Source: Owenia fusiformis (lineage: Eukaryota > Annelida > Polychaeta > Sabellida > Oweniidae). Taken from it: a stretch of DNA of 60,000 nt. Location: positions 31,244,828 through 31,304,827 of the forward strand of contig CAIIXF020000010.1 in assembly GCA_903813345.2 (NCBI GenBank). Reading direction: 5' to 3'. The notes beneath the pieces were generated by a model that was not told the DNA's origin, ran no database searches, and was given only the letters and a program-made list of their open reading frames with translations. The position numbers and the translations under genes were made by a program. Below, in pieces: positions 10,964-21,660 of this stretch; positions within the stretch are counted from its first letter, which is position 1, and each line of letters starts with the position of its first letter.

Positions 10964-13900
10964 ATGGCCGAAAAAGCGATGAACATGGAAAAGGTAAGTC
11001 TCTTGTATTTAGAAGTATTTAGAAGAATTTAGAACGCAGAAGGATTAAAATAAGATATCACTGTTTGGGTTGGTAACTAAGCTTTGATCTAGACTAGATT
11101 CTAGTCTTGTAGTATGTCTTTTGTACCTAGGCCACAGATACCAGAATTTTTCTTAGAATCTAAGAAAAATTCTGGTATCAGATATTTCCTAAAAATTCTG
11201 GTATCTGTGTAAAGCTAGGCTACAAAATTATGAAAATGAAGAATTTGGAGGTTCCCTTGCTTCTTCAGGAAAATATCATTGCATTGTATTTACATTGAGT
11301 CTAGTATGCCAATAGGCTATGGTAGTCCAAGAACATAAGGCATAGCCTGGGCCTCGTTTCTTATCTGACATGTGTTATGGCCCAAAAGCGGGCCAAGATA
11401 TTTCCTAATAGCAAAGAACACCGTTATTGAGTTTAACAACGTTGAACTATATGGTAGGAAGTCCACATGGCAATCCGGTGTTGTAAAATTTTGGGAAATG
11501 TTCTTGAAATACTAGCATTTCCTGGAGTTACGCTACCATTGACGTCATACCAGGTTTATTAAAATACACTGAAATGATGCTTTCATGAAAAAAATAAATG
11601 AAACACACATACTTTCCTTAATTTTCTTCTTCTTGATCTTTTTAAGTGTCGGTTTGACACTTTGGACACTGGTTACTCAGTTATTCACTTTGGTACAGTC
11701 TCACTTGTACTTTTCACTTATGCTTTACAAAGTTGGAGAGAGAGCGCTGGGAATATGTTATTTCAATATTATGAACTGAAGTGGTAGTTAAATCCTATAT
11801 TAAGTTGTAGAAGAGTCACTATCTCATGAGTTTAGTATAGATTTACTGTCTCTACCAGAAAATAACACATGCAGGTAGTGTATTCAATGTAATAACCAAA
11901 GGATGACAGCAGGCCAGTAGCCAGCATTTGCCAATTGGTTCACTTTTCAAAAAGATTCCAAGAAGAGTTAACTCTAGGCTACAAAATTATGAAAATAAAG
12001 AATCCCAGTGTTTTTCCTTGCTTATTCACTAAGTCATAAATTCATAAATCAACATGTTACATTACATTTTTCTATTTTCAGACGTGTCCAGAAGTTATAA
12101 CCATTTTTTCTACTGATACTGAAAGTTCCTTTCAAGATGAAAGTAATAGTGGCATCCGGTCTCCTAAATACTCTTCTGATTACACATTGATGTAAGTATA
12201 AGATAGAACATGTATTATTATAGCTGTTTATTGGGTAAAAAATCATTGTACACTGGATCTAACATCTAGCATTCAAAGTAGGCAAACTATCTCATACTAT
12301 TTTTACAATTATCTTTCGGTGTAAACTGTCAAAATGAGAGTTTCAATTTAAATTTTTCCTTCATGGAACTTTTCAAATGAAAATATATTTTAAATGGTGT
12401 GTGATGGTACATCAATTACCATACACATCATATTTGGGAATATAATTCTATTTAATTTAACATGAATTTATGCTGTTGGGTTGTTGAAGTATTCGTTGCA
12501 TTAATTATTTGTACGTTAATTTTAATGAATCTTATTTCAGAAGTGAGGCAGTGAGTGCCAAAGCTAAGTCTCGCCCAAAAGAAGGGTCAGTTGCTGATCT
12601 TGATAGTGACGCAGGGAGATCAAAAGAGAGATCAAAAGTTAAAAAACAATTGCTTTCGAGCAAACAAAGAACATCGAAATCTTGGCACCAGATGATTGGT
12701 ATTGTATGTTGGAAAGGGTATGTTGCAGATACCGAGGACGACACACCATCTCCCACCAAATATAGGAGACGTAGGCGGTATACATTGCAGCAAAAAAGAA
12801 AATTGGTAAGCCTAAACAGTTGTATAGCAGCTACTAGCATCTCCAATTTTTTGCAAAAAAGTCGAACATATTTCTTTGTAAAATTATTTTTATTTTTAGA
12901 AATTATATCTGTTCAGTTGTGAGGGAAGATTGCAATCATTCTGTAGCAAATCAGATTTTATGGGTAATTGAAGTCAATTTTAATTAGCTTTTAAGGTTGA
13001 ATCAAGGAGGATAGGAAGACAGGGTTCCAACTCAATATCCTTAAGGTAGCATTTAAAAAGATCACTTTTTGATCGTGATTGAAAGTGAACTGTATTTGCA
13101 CTGTTAAGGAGGGAGAGGGTCATTGGTCTTAAAAGTTGGCGTTCCGACATCATTCGCAGGAACTTTCTTAGTGCTACTCTTTTTATCCAGTGCACTTCTG
13201 GTACTAAAGATAAAAAAACATGTTCACAACAAAAGTAAAACTATTACAAAAAAAGAGACACTAATGAAGTTGAATGGAACATAAAAATGCAGTAATATCA
13301 ATTGTTTACACTTTTAGAAAATGGTCCAGAACCCGAGAAGAAAAGTGGAATCAGAGGTGGAGGACTTGGCATACCAACACCAGACAATGAATTATTCCAT
13401 GGAAGAATTGGTGAGCATGTTTGATATTGTTGATATTATAGATATGCAATGCTTGATCAGTCACAGTAAAGGTAGCTTTGTAAGTCAATAAATTTTTTTA
13501 ACAAGTTCTGTTTAAATTGCAAAACTATTCATCTAACTTCAAAAATGAATAGATCAGTTTATGTACATATTTGTCGAAGAGTATAAGTATATACGCAAGT
13601 AGTGACATTCAACAAAGGCTCCCAATGACAATATTTAAATTGTGATTAAAACATTTTCAGAATGGTCCCATCCCAATATATCATATTTACTTTAGATATA
13701 ATTACTTTGATATGTTAGATACATTTGATACATATGTGTACTATATCTAGTATTTCATCCATTCATAATGGTAAAACATTGGTTGTTAAAAGGCTTTTGG
13801 CTAGAGCTGAGTAGACTGGTGCTCAACAGCTCCACTATATAAAACAGATTATCATGAGTGCAATACTAATTAATTGATGTTAGATTCCATGAACTTTTTT

Positions 13901-14129
13901 AAATCATCCCTCATCTACTATATCTTTATATTGGACCAATGCAGCCTTCATGTTAAATATAATATGGTGTCTTGTTTACTTGCAGTTAATGTCTGGAACA
14001 GAGAAACAGCAGTGTGAATTATCTTCACAAGAAAATGATGATACCATATGTTCACCTATTAGTATTACATCAAAACAAGAAACAGTAGAGGAAGATCTAT
14101 TTGCATATTTATTTGATGGAACTTTTTAG
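10964..14129 (+). CDS. Five-exon gene for an unrecognised 213-aa basic protein
   Basis: The exons are 10964-10993, 12082-12191, 12541-12805, 13318-13410 and 13986-14129. Every intron has GT/AG ends (donors GTAAGT, GTAAGT, GTAAGC, GTGAGC) and the phases fit throughout, giving 213 codons and TAG. The start at 10964 is chosen because a closer-to-cap ATG at 10957 leads to a stop in exon 2. The protein begins MAEKAMNMEK. It has a Ser/acid-rich part in exon 2, a basic region in exon 3 with a likely nuclear localisation signal (KYRRRRRY), and an acidic-hydrophobic C-terminus EEDLFAYLFDGTF that could be a short binding or activation motif. I recognise no domain. A nuclear role is inference only. It is one of the few unbroken genes in the window. 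Confidence 0.72.
11137..11206. repeat. Perfect 21-bp inverted repeat with one-base loop, plus a third arm
   Basis: Inside intron 1, bases 11137-11157 (GATACCAGAATTTTTCTTAGA) are followed by one A and then by the exact reverse complement to 11179. A third arm with AAAAATTCTGGTATCTGTG follows at about 11190-11206, and the flanking CCTAGGCC and GCTAGGC also pair roughly. The layout suggests a snapback MITE remnant. Its transcript would form a tight hairpin. Confidence 0.85.
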
Positions 14130-14223
14130 TAGACAATATCTGAACAACATGTACAGGAGTTTCTTGCAATGGACCCACTGGGCGTAACTATTTTGCAAAG
14201 GTCATTTATTTGAAAGAACTCAG

Positions 14224-14229
14224 AATAAA
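14224..14229 (+). terminator. Polyadenylation signal AATAAA
   Basis: AATAAA lies 95 bases after the TAG of the five-exon gene, the first match downstream. A second candidate is at 16134-16139. A longer 3' UTR through the AT-rich stretch is therefore also possible. Confidence 0.5.
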
Positions 14230-16690
14230 TGCATATAGGACTTTACGTGAAGGGAAAAACATATTCCAAGGGGATGGGCGTTTATTTAATAACAATTATT
14301 TTTAGATATTATTGATCATAAAGTTGACACATGGCCTTTATACTCACACATTAGTATCATGAACGCATGCATGAATGTTTACAAATTTGTGACCTTTTGT
14401 CATATTTTTGTTACATCCTGTCAAGTTTAAACATTTCAAATAAGCACCTGTGGACCTGTTTGGGAGGAACTCTGGTACTGATTTGGCTTTTATTTTACCA
14501 TCAATTTATTATCACATCAAAAAAGGTCGATTGGAATATAGAGGAAGAGAGATCAAAATATAAATGTCCATCCTTTTTTGCCATAGTTATGAGTTATTTA
14601 ATATTTTATGCTAAACATAACTCAAAACGTAATGTGATTTTATATAGCATTTATACTTCCTGTAAATAACTTGTAGGTTTTTTATATTTATTTTCTATCC
14701 ATCTACATTTTATGATATAATTCCACAAGCAAAGGAGCAGGTTTATTAATACTTTAATGTCAGCTTGAAAACTTAACTAGCGAAAATTGTATAAAATTGT
14801 GACAATTTTGATAAAGGATTTCTGATAGCTTTGTCTGATGCATTAATATTTTGGGTTTTGCTACGCCTTGATGTTGCTGTTATAGAGTTTGTTTTTTTAC
14901 TAGTCATTGTAGCATTTCCATGAATTTCATTTTGGATACAGTGATAATGCTTAATTATAAGATGAAGGTTTTGTACATTTTATTTTCATGCCATTACACA
15001 TACTAGTATTAAAGACAGGGTAAGGTATTATATTATTAAATGTGATAGAGTTATGTATATGAATGCTCAAGACTAAGAGTAAAGATGTAGAGCAGTGTGT
15101 ATGTAGACACTCCTGATAAACAGTCACTTTGTGAAGTGAACATTGGTGAGGTTTTTGTACACAGTATTTTCATGCCACATTAGTATTAACTCCTGAGTAG
15201 TGTATTATATTTTTTAATGTGATATAGTTATATTTATATGGAAGTTCAAGATCGAAGTACTTAAAGCATCAATGCTGATTAAAGAAAGAAACATTGGTGA
15301 AGTTTTTGTACATATTATTTTCATGCCATGTTAAATATACATCATATGGCCCATTATAGGATTTATAGGATTTCGATATTTTTAGAATAAAGTTGCTATA
15401 TACCTTATGTGTCATGAGTATCAATTAAAAAATGCCAAAATAAGATCTCAACAATTAAGCAATTGTAAGAGTATACTATAATAAAGATATTTCAGCTTTT
15501 CAAATGATCAAATATTTACTTGGTGCTAACGATATGTGTGCAATATTGTTACAAATGCAGTACATTTTGGGCATGACACATAATTTTAAGTACAGTAGTT
15601 TCTCGATACCTTCTGTCAGGTGTTTTTGAAAAGAATAGTATTCTGTATATATGCATTATTCATAAGTATATGAGTAGATGTTTGTAGATAGTAAAACAGT
15701 TTGACAATAGTAATTATAAAACAACATTTTGAACATATATATGTACATAAGATTAAACTTTGAGTGGAACAGTTGTGATGCAGCCATCCATACCATATTT
15801 TGCAGTATTTATATTTTTATGCAATGCAATCATAGTTCCAGGTTTATGAACATTTGAAGTTTTTTATATTTACGTTTTATATTGCACTTGTGGGTTTAAA
15901 TATATGTACTATCTGCCAAAAAGATGTATGTCAGTAACCTAAAATGAAGTCGCCTTAGAGTTATTGTACAAGTTGCATGTTGAATGGGTAACATTCCTTT
16001 TTATTATCTCACCTATGTAGCACGTCTAGTACAGACGTACATTTTAAAAGATGAAATAACTGCACACCAACAAAATCTTTGCTTGTGAATATATCAAAAG
16101 TACTTGAAGTAAAGGCTTGTATACTTAGTTCACAATAAAGTTGAGAAAAATCATAATAGAATAAGTAAAATCGTGTTATGTTTTAAATAGACTATGTTGA
16201 CATATGATGTCTGCTAAGAATATTACTGTGCTTCAGTCTGATGCAAAATTATGTTTAGAACATTAATATGTGTTTGTCTGAAGCAAGATATATAATGAAA
16301 ACATAATTTTGAATCGTGTAATGCCGACGCAACATCGCGTGATGAGACTGACAGTAAAACTCCAAGTGTTCATTCATGCATTTTATTGTACCGTTGGGTA
16401 CAAGGTTAAGTCATTAATGTTGGGAGTGCTTAAAATGGTATATTCTCTTATTAGATGAACAACATGCACATGTAATATACAAATATATAAAGTGTTTTGC
16501 CCGATAATGAGAATGTTGACTCATTGATCCAAGGAAAACATAACTAACCACAGAAGTGAGTAGCTCCCATAATTCTTTCATATTCTATCGTATTCGGGAA
16601 TTCTCCATTACATCATCTCCCGCATCATCTCCAATCAAATTGCAGGATGTCATCACGTGAACAATCATGAGCACGTGCTCTCTCAGTGCT
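14230..16690 (+). other. AT-rich downstream region with a degenerate three-copy repeat
   Basis: No convincing gene is seen. A 150-180-bp imperfect direct repeat starts at about 14967, 15150 and 15302; each copy shares TTTTGTACA, ATTTTCATGCCA and, further on, a TGTGATATAGTTAT-like block. The part up to 16140 may be an extended 3' UTR of the five-exon gene. Confidence 0.5.
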
Positions 16691-16694
16691 GCGA

Positions 16695-16880
16695 CCCCCC
16701 CCCCCCCCCAGATACGCCAGTGATACTATTGAAGTTACTCGATCCATACTTGTAGAGAATACTCATAAAACTAGTGAACATTTGAAGATCCATTTCAACG
16801 GCAAATTGAGGCCTGTTTATAAAATTTGTTTTCGAATGTGCCAATATGATAGGTCATCTCGGGAAATCCCCCCCCCCCCC
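16695..16880. repeat. Two poly-C tracts 158 bases apart
   Basis: There are runs of 15 C (16695-16709) and 13 C (16868-16880). They flank a short ordinary AT-rich stretch. Their lengths are likely unstable and prone to assembly error. Confidence 0.9.
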
Positions 16881-17328
16881 TGACTAACCAGTTGATCTGT
16901 TATGACATGCGCAAAGCTCTATTTAGTGATATTTTCATTTCAAATATGTATCTTTCATCCAAACAATATACGTTCATGCGATTTTTGAATTAACCAGTAA
17001 TGCACGAATATTTTGTTAACGCGTTCGATTGCTTCCATGTTCGCCGACCATCAGATTTATTAAAAAGGTACTCGCCTAAAAAAAGACGTAACTGGTATAT
17101 TACAACCATTTATATTAAACAACTCGACCGTTGATTTTTACGTTTCCATACAACAGACAAGATTTTTAATGCTTTAATATAATGTTTACCTGGTTATAAT
17201 TGTATTACTACGAAATATCAAAACCAATCATAGAAATACAAAAAGGGTTATAACTTATAATTGTTTTACTACAAAATATCAAAGCACAACCATATAGTAG
17301 AAACACAAAATAGGTTAGGCAATAGGCA
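16881..17328. other. AT-rich intergenic DNA
   Basis: I see no gene here. A short direct repeat of TTACTACGAAATATCAAAACC and TTTACTACAAAATATCAAAGC types occurs at about 17205 and 17265. Confidence 0.4.
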
Positions 17329-17516
17329 GGCCCGTAGCCAGAGGGGGAGCTGGGGGAGCGGAAGCTCCCCCCCCCCGGCCCGAAATTCTTTCAAAATTAT
17401 GCAGTTTTTCACCATTCTGAGACTTTTTCGCATGATTTTTAGCCAAAATTGTGAAAAAGCTCCCCCCTGGAAAAAAGCCCCCCCCCTCCTGGTAAAAGCT
17501 GGCTATGGCCGGGCAA
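17329..17516. mobile_element. Short MITE with GGCCCGTAGCCAG-type inverted ends
   Basis: The left end GGCCCGTAGCCAG (from 17329) is matched in inverted orientation by CTGGCTATGGCCGGGC (17499-17514). The interior has C-rich and G-rich runs just inside both ends. ATAGGCA occurs directly before the element (17322) and again just after it (17517), a candidate target-site duplication of hAT-like length. No coding capacity is seen. Confidence 0.6.
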
Positions 17517-17732
17517 GATAGGCACGGATTAGAAGGAGGTTATCCGCGTGTAAGCCGGGTGTCAGTTCCGTGACCTTCTAAATTTAGAAAAATTTAGAAA
17601 AATTAGTGTGCCGGACAATTTCGAGAAATCGAAGGCATAATCTACATAATGACACCTTCATCTCTAGTATTTATATCGGGAGAAGGGTAAAACTTTAAAT
17701 GGAAAGCGCTAGTTAATTAGATTTTCAGAAGT

Positions 17733-17791
17733 GGTCCAGGGGAAAAATGCTCGCTTCCCATCCAGTGGTTAAAGGATCGAATCCCGGTTCC
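17733..17791 (+). pseudogene. tRNA-like or SINE-head sequence with B-box
   Basis: GGATCGAATCCCGG (17774-17787) resembles a pol III B-box and T-arm, and the preceding CTCGCTTCCCATCC resembles an anticodon-arm region. A run of seven T follows at about 17796. A full cloverleaf with proper acceptor stem is not apparent, so this is probably a decayed tRNA or SINE. Confidence 0.3.
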
Positions 17792-18097
17792 ATTAATTTT
17801 TTTGTGTTTTTATTCTGCAGTTGAAATACCATTTTTCAGTCGCGATGGTATTTCAGTATAAAGGCTTTCAAAATCGTATCAAAATTGGTAAAGAAACTAT
17901 AACCATATTGTAAATTCGGGGAATGAAAAGAGAAAGCGAGGGGTTTAGGATTAAGCAATGCAGATTTGTATTTCTTTGGATCACCAGGGTTATGGAGTTA
18001 TGCAAGAAGGGAAACTTCAGCATCAATGTGCTATTGTTATATCCAAATATACACAGAATATAAATTTCCAATTCTAGAGATGCAGAAATATGCAAGA

Positions 18098-18597
18098 NNN
18101 NNNNNNNNNNNNNNNNNNNNNNNNNNNNNNNNNNNNNNNNNNNNNNNNNNNNNNNNNNNNNNNNNNNNNNNNNNNNNNNNNNNNNNNNNNNNNNNNNNNN
18201 NNNNNNNNNNNNNNNNNNNNNNNNNNNNNNNNNNNNNNNNNNNNNNNNNNNNNNNNNNNNNNNNNNNNNNNNNNNNNNNNNNNNNNNNNNNNNNNNNNNN
18301 NNNNNNNNNNNNNNNNNNNNNNNNNNNNNNNNNNNNNNNNNNNNNNNNNNNNNNNNNNNNNNNNNNNNNNNNNNNNNNNNNNNNNNNNNNNNNNNNNNNN
18401 NNNNNNNNNNNNNNNNNNNNNNNNNNNNNNNNNNNNNNNNNNNNNNNNNNNNNNNNNNNNNNNNNNNNNNNNNNNNNNNNNNNNNNNNNNNNNNNNNNNN
18501 NNNNNNNNNNNNNNNNNNNNNNNNNNNNNNNNNNNNNNNNNNNNNNNNNNNNNNNNNNNNNNNNNNNNNNNNNNNNNNNNNNNNNNNNNNNNNNNNN
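18098..18597. other. Assembly gap of 500 N
   Basis: Exactly 500 N separate the retroelement protease region from unrelated flank. The reading frame drawn through it is artificial, and any reverse transcriptase of the element could be hidden or absent here. The true size is unknown. Confidence 0.99.
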
Positions 18598-19691
18598 CTC
18601 TTGGATGTACTCACTGCATCACCCGCCTCACCTATTTTCCCCGACTGGACCTGATTAGATGCAGTTACAGCGGTAAGGCAAGTCCGGAAATCACATTTTG
18701 GATCATATACCGTTTGATCAGCTAGGCAAATCTCTACCCCCGTAAGACCTGGGTTACGTCCAGGCCTAGGTGTAATATCATGTGTCGATTCCGAGCTGTT
18801 AGGTACGGGCCCTCTATTGTACGAAATGTGATCCCTTGATCTGGCCGAGGCATCGTGCCACCCTTCACTTACCTGGGAATTATTCCCCACCCTTAAACCA
18901 GTATCAAAAACAGTATCTCCGTCAACGTCAACATTTTCCCTACAATAAACACCAGTTGCTACTGCAGTTTTCTTGTAGAGAAAAACAGTTCCAAAGCTAA
19001 GATTAGCTACTCTAATGGGAATTAAAGGTTGACTTGGGTCAACCAAGGATTTGGCAACAATCAGGGGTGGATATTTTACTCTATCTGCCAATTTCCCGCC
19101 CATTTCAATAAATAATGGTGTATCACCCAAATGTTGACATCTTACTTTCCCAGGTACAATCATTTCGGTCATGGGAGGCACCTTAACCGTACGTTGCATT
19201 ACAATCCGGGAACTTGTAGACAAATCCGTTTCTAAAATACAATCGAAGTCTTTGCCATGCATGGTTAATAGTGCATCCCTGACGTTAAGGACTGCATTTT
19301 GACTCTTCAGAAAATCATACCCCAAAATAGCTGGAGTCGGAATATTTGCCACAAGAAATTCATGAGTCACCCTAATCCCTTGTCCAAAATAGATATTTAG
19401 ATCCAATTTTCCATGACAATTCACTTTCTCCCCATTTGCCACAGTGATATCTGCATTTCTGCCATCTTTTTCACATTTCCCCAAAAGACCTAAAATTTTG
19501 GCAGAATCAGCAGAAAGTATACTTATAGTTGCACCTGTATCAATCAATGCTGGGACAGTAATGTCCTCAAATCTCAGTTGCAAATACAAGCCATTATAGT
19601 CACTATCCGTTAAATGATTAAATATATAGGGTCTCTCTAGTTCATTAGTCGGAATCTGACCCCCCATCCCGACTACTGTCCGTTTCCCGAT
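18598..19691 (-). pseudogene. Retrotransposon protease and pre-RT region (Ty3/gypsy-like), cut by the gap
   Basis: This frame is open from about 19691 into the gap, and its first ATG is at 19667. A retropepsin is clear: LIDTGATIS with D43-T44-G45 counted from that ATG, and the second hallmark ILGYDF at 114-119. A longer linker follows, of the type that precedes reverse transcriptase in gypsy elements. No RT motif is visible before the gap. It lies in the -1 frame relative to gag, with a short overlap and a slippery site (separate entry), so in the intact element it was probably made as a Gag-Pro fusion. The protease part itself looks unbroken. Confidence 0.85.
19646..19688 (-). promoter_or_regulatory. 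Programmed -1 frameshift signal between gag and pro
   Basis: In the gag frame the minus strand reads TCG GGA AAC, giving the slippery heptamer GGGAAAC (19688-19682) in the correct X-XXY-YYZ phase. After a six-base spacer GGACAG, TAGTCGG (19675-19669) pairs perfectly with CCGACTA (19652-19646) around a 16-base loop. The gag stop TAG is the first triplet of the stem. A -1 slip enters the open protease frame. Confidence 0.8.
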
Positions 19692-20527
19692 TGATCACCC
19701 CTGGCCGTCCCCTGAGACAAAGATTGAGGGAACTGTGGAAAGAAATGATCGTCGGAACCGCAGCGCCAACAACAACAGGCGCCATATTTCTTGGACTTTG
19801 GGTGGCGCCTAAAGCAATTTTTTGTAAAATGTTCGAAAGAATTGCAGAGGCCGCACGGTCGGTTCACGCCCAATTTCTCCAACGTCTCCTCTAAAACTTT
19901 CATCCTGGTTTCCATTTGGGAATATGACATCTTGTTCAACGCGTAATTCGCATTGACCAACAGAGTGGAACTGTCATTCAATTCGGGGGACATGCGTTTT
20001 GCACGCCCTTTTTGAAAAGATTCGTATTTCAACGCGCCAGTAAGAGCATCATTCAAAGTCTTTGGATTAGACGATTGGACATGCCATTCTAGATCTTTAT
20101 CATTCAGAGCATAAATGAATGAGGTCATAGCAAAATATTCCAAGGTTTCCCTGGGAATTCCCCGAAATGCCTCCCTCGATAACTTTCTAACTTCCTGGGC
20201 CAATTCCTCAAGAGTTTCCTTCCCACCTCTCAATTTATTCTTTAATTTAGCCCTTGAAGTTTCATTCTGTTCTGGTGGTTCAAACCGATATTTTAGCGCA
20301 GCGATCAAAACCTCATAATTGAAATGGTCTTCAAGACTGAGGTCAGTTAGAACAGCCAGTGCCGTCCCCTGCAATTGTCCCACAAGTTGCAATGCCTTTG
20401 CTCGATCATGCAATAGTCTCAAACTGGGAAAGGTAGTCACTAAGGCTACTCTTCCCGTCATATTTATTACATTAAGGAGATTTATGAGTGCTATGTTAAG
20501 GGGGTCGACGCCTTGCGATGACTTCTT
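19673..20527 (-). CDS. Retrotransposon Gag with CCHC zinc knuckle, 5' part missing
   Basis: The frame is open from 20527 (after an upstream TGA) to TAG at 19675-19673. The first ATG is at 20461, but similar sequence continues upstream of it, so the true start is probably lost. Counting from 20461, residues about 30-150 match the retrotransposon Gag capsid-like domain (LKYRFEPPEQNE, then alternating charged helices). A CCHC knuckle C203-C206-H211-C216 follows, and a second knuckle C231-C234-H239 lacks its last cysteine. Gag would form the particle and bind element RNA. The 5' end is truncated next to the edge of the large segmental duplication (20559), and no LTR is recognisable there. Confidence 0.82.
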   Translation of the reverse strand, partial: KKSSQGVDPLNIALINLLNVINMTGRVALVTTFPSLRLLHDRAKALQLVGQLQGTALAVLTDLSLEDHFNYEVLIAALKYRFEPPEQNETSRAKLKNKLRGGKETLEELAQEVRKLSREAFRGIPRETLEYFAMTSFIYALNDKDLEWHVQSSNPKTLNDALTGALKYESFQKGRAKRMSPELNDSSTLLVNANYALNKMSYSQMETRMKVLEETLEKLGVNRPCGLCNSFEHFTKNCFRRHPKSKKYGACCCWRCGSDDHFFPQFPQSLSQGTARGDQSGNGQ

Positions 20528-20558
20528 TCATCACAGTGACCGCGACCTGTAACACCAG

Positions 20559-20868
20559 ATTCTTCCTCATCAAAAAACACTTAGTAGTGTAAACTTAGTA
20601 CCATGGGGTTTCAAGAGAAAGCAAGTTGAAAGCCCATGGTAATACACTAAAACTAATATTTTCTTCTTTATGCTTCAAACTTTCAGAAAATGTTTTGAGT
20701 TTTGTTTAAGCTAAGTTAAATGAAGTGTAACGCATGATTAAATTTATTAAGGCCTATTGATTTAAAAGTTGATGGTAATTCAGAATAATGCATTGCCATT
20801 TCAACACAACAAGTCTTTGGATGGATGGAAAGCTTCACTATAAATATTATCCCTACTAAACTTTGCTC
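20559..20868. other. Shared duplication flank without a gene
   Basis: I see nothing coding here. A short palindromic stretch CTTAGTAGTGTAAACTTAGTACC lies near 20580, and the segment recurs at 48063-48370. Confidence 0.5.
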
Positions 20869-21660
20869 CCTGATGCGTAGAAACGGGCTTTATAAACGTT
20901 TTTAAACGTTTATAACGTTTGTTTATAAACCTGTTATTCCCACGCACTGTTCCGTAAAGTTGTCTTACGGATGTAAATGTTTGTTTAAATGGCTGTATGA
21001 CGTGTAGTCAAGTCAAATTCATGATCTTGTTAACACTAATTGTCCCTGTTTGATAACTACATTTGGTGTCCTAATGTAGCGTCTGTAGGTGTCTCCTTTC
21101 CAGCGACCAAGAGCCTTTGACGATTGAGTAGAGGCACCTATTCGAAATGAGTGTCCATTAAAAAGCTTAGGGTCGCGTCCCGTTGAGGCTATATTGTGTC
21201 TCATCTTTGCTATAAACACCATTCTCGAAAGCGCTTCGCCGTTCTGACACAGGAAGAATGGATCGTCTGGTGATAAAGGTTCTATGCGCTTCCTTAGGTT
21301 CCAGAAGCGTTGAACCGCTTTCACGGGGCAGATCAAGGCATCTGTAGCATACAGTGGTATGGAAACACCTCTTCTAAACACGTCCATTTTTGATTCTGGC
21401 AAGTAAATGACCGCTTTTGATTTTCCCAATTTTATGTCCCTGACGCGTACAAACGGGCTTGACTTACTCGTCTGAGTAAACTCACTGCATCGCAAAAACC
21501 CAAAGAACGCCACTGGTTATGCCGCCTCAAGTAGAATGTTTGTATAATTATCAAATAGTCCACCTCGGGCCGATCATTCATTTGCTCAAGTACGTCGAAA
21601 GTGATAGGTAATCTCTCGTATCTAATTGTCTTAGCTGGTAGTTTTCTGATAGCTCGGAGT
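20869..21660 (-). mobile_element. Insertion carrying a tyrosine-recombinase fragment, present only in copy A
   Basis: Copy B reads ...TTTGCTC, nine bases, then ATGATAATCTAAAAC, where copy A holds about 790 bp. A 24-bp motif close to TCCCTGATGCGTAGAAACGG at the left edge recurs in slightly changed form at 21434-21456 inside the coding part. This resembles the internal direct repeats of tyrosine-recombinase retroelements, though it could be a rearranged fragment. No target-site duplication is apparent. Confidence 0.75.
21019..21660 (-). pseudogene. Tyrosine recombinase, C-terminal part (DIRS/Ngaro/Crypton-like)
   Basis: The open part (21513-21019) shows the YR catalytic set: an arginine in FGFLRCSE, HSFRIGAS (H-x-x-R), GRW, and a candidate nucleophile tyrosine in YRRYIRTP. 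Upstream, 21660-21530 in another frame reads RYERLPITFDVLEQM, the end of the core-binding part, so the gene is frameshifted near 21515 and lacks its N-terminus. Such enzymes integrate and excise DNA circles for DIRS-like, Ngaro and Crypton elements. With no RT present, the exact family cannot be fixed. It is not expected to be functional. Confidence 0.8.

Noticed and set aside
11585-11779. 64-aa frame with a hydrophobic segment
   Set aside because: It lies inside intron 1 of the five-exon gene and is AT-rich. Poly-T/Phe composition explains the hydrophobicity.
14367-14669. 100-aa frame downstream of the five-exon gene
   Set aside because: It is in AT-rich 3' flank, has no splice or domain support, and its composition matches the noncoding surroundings.
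17868-18725. Frames running through the N gap
   Set aside because: Unknown bases are read as open. The sequence left of the gap shows no similarity to pol.
20559-20868. LTR of the gag-pro element
   Set aside because: The segment recurs at 48063 without any gag and lacks TG...CA ends or a primer-binding site, so it belongs to the duplication.
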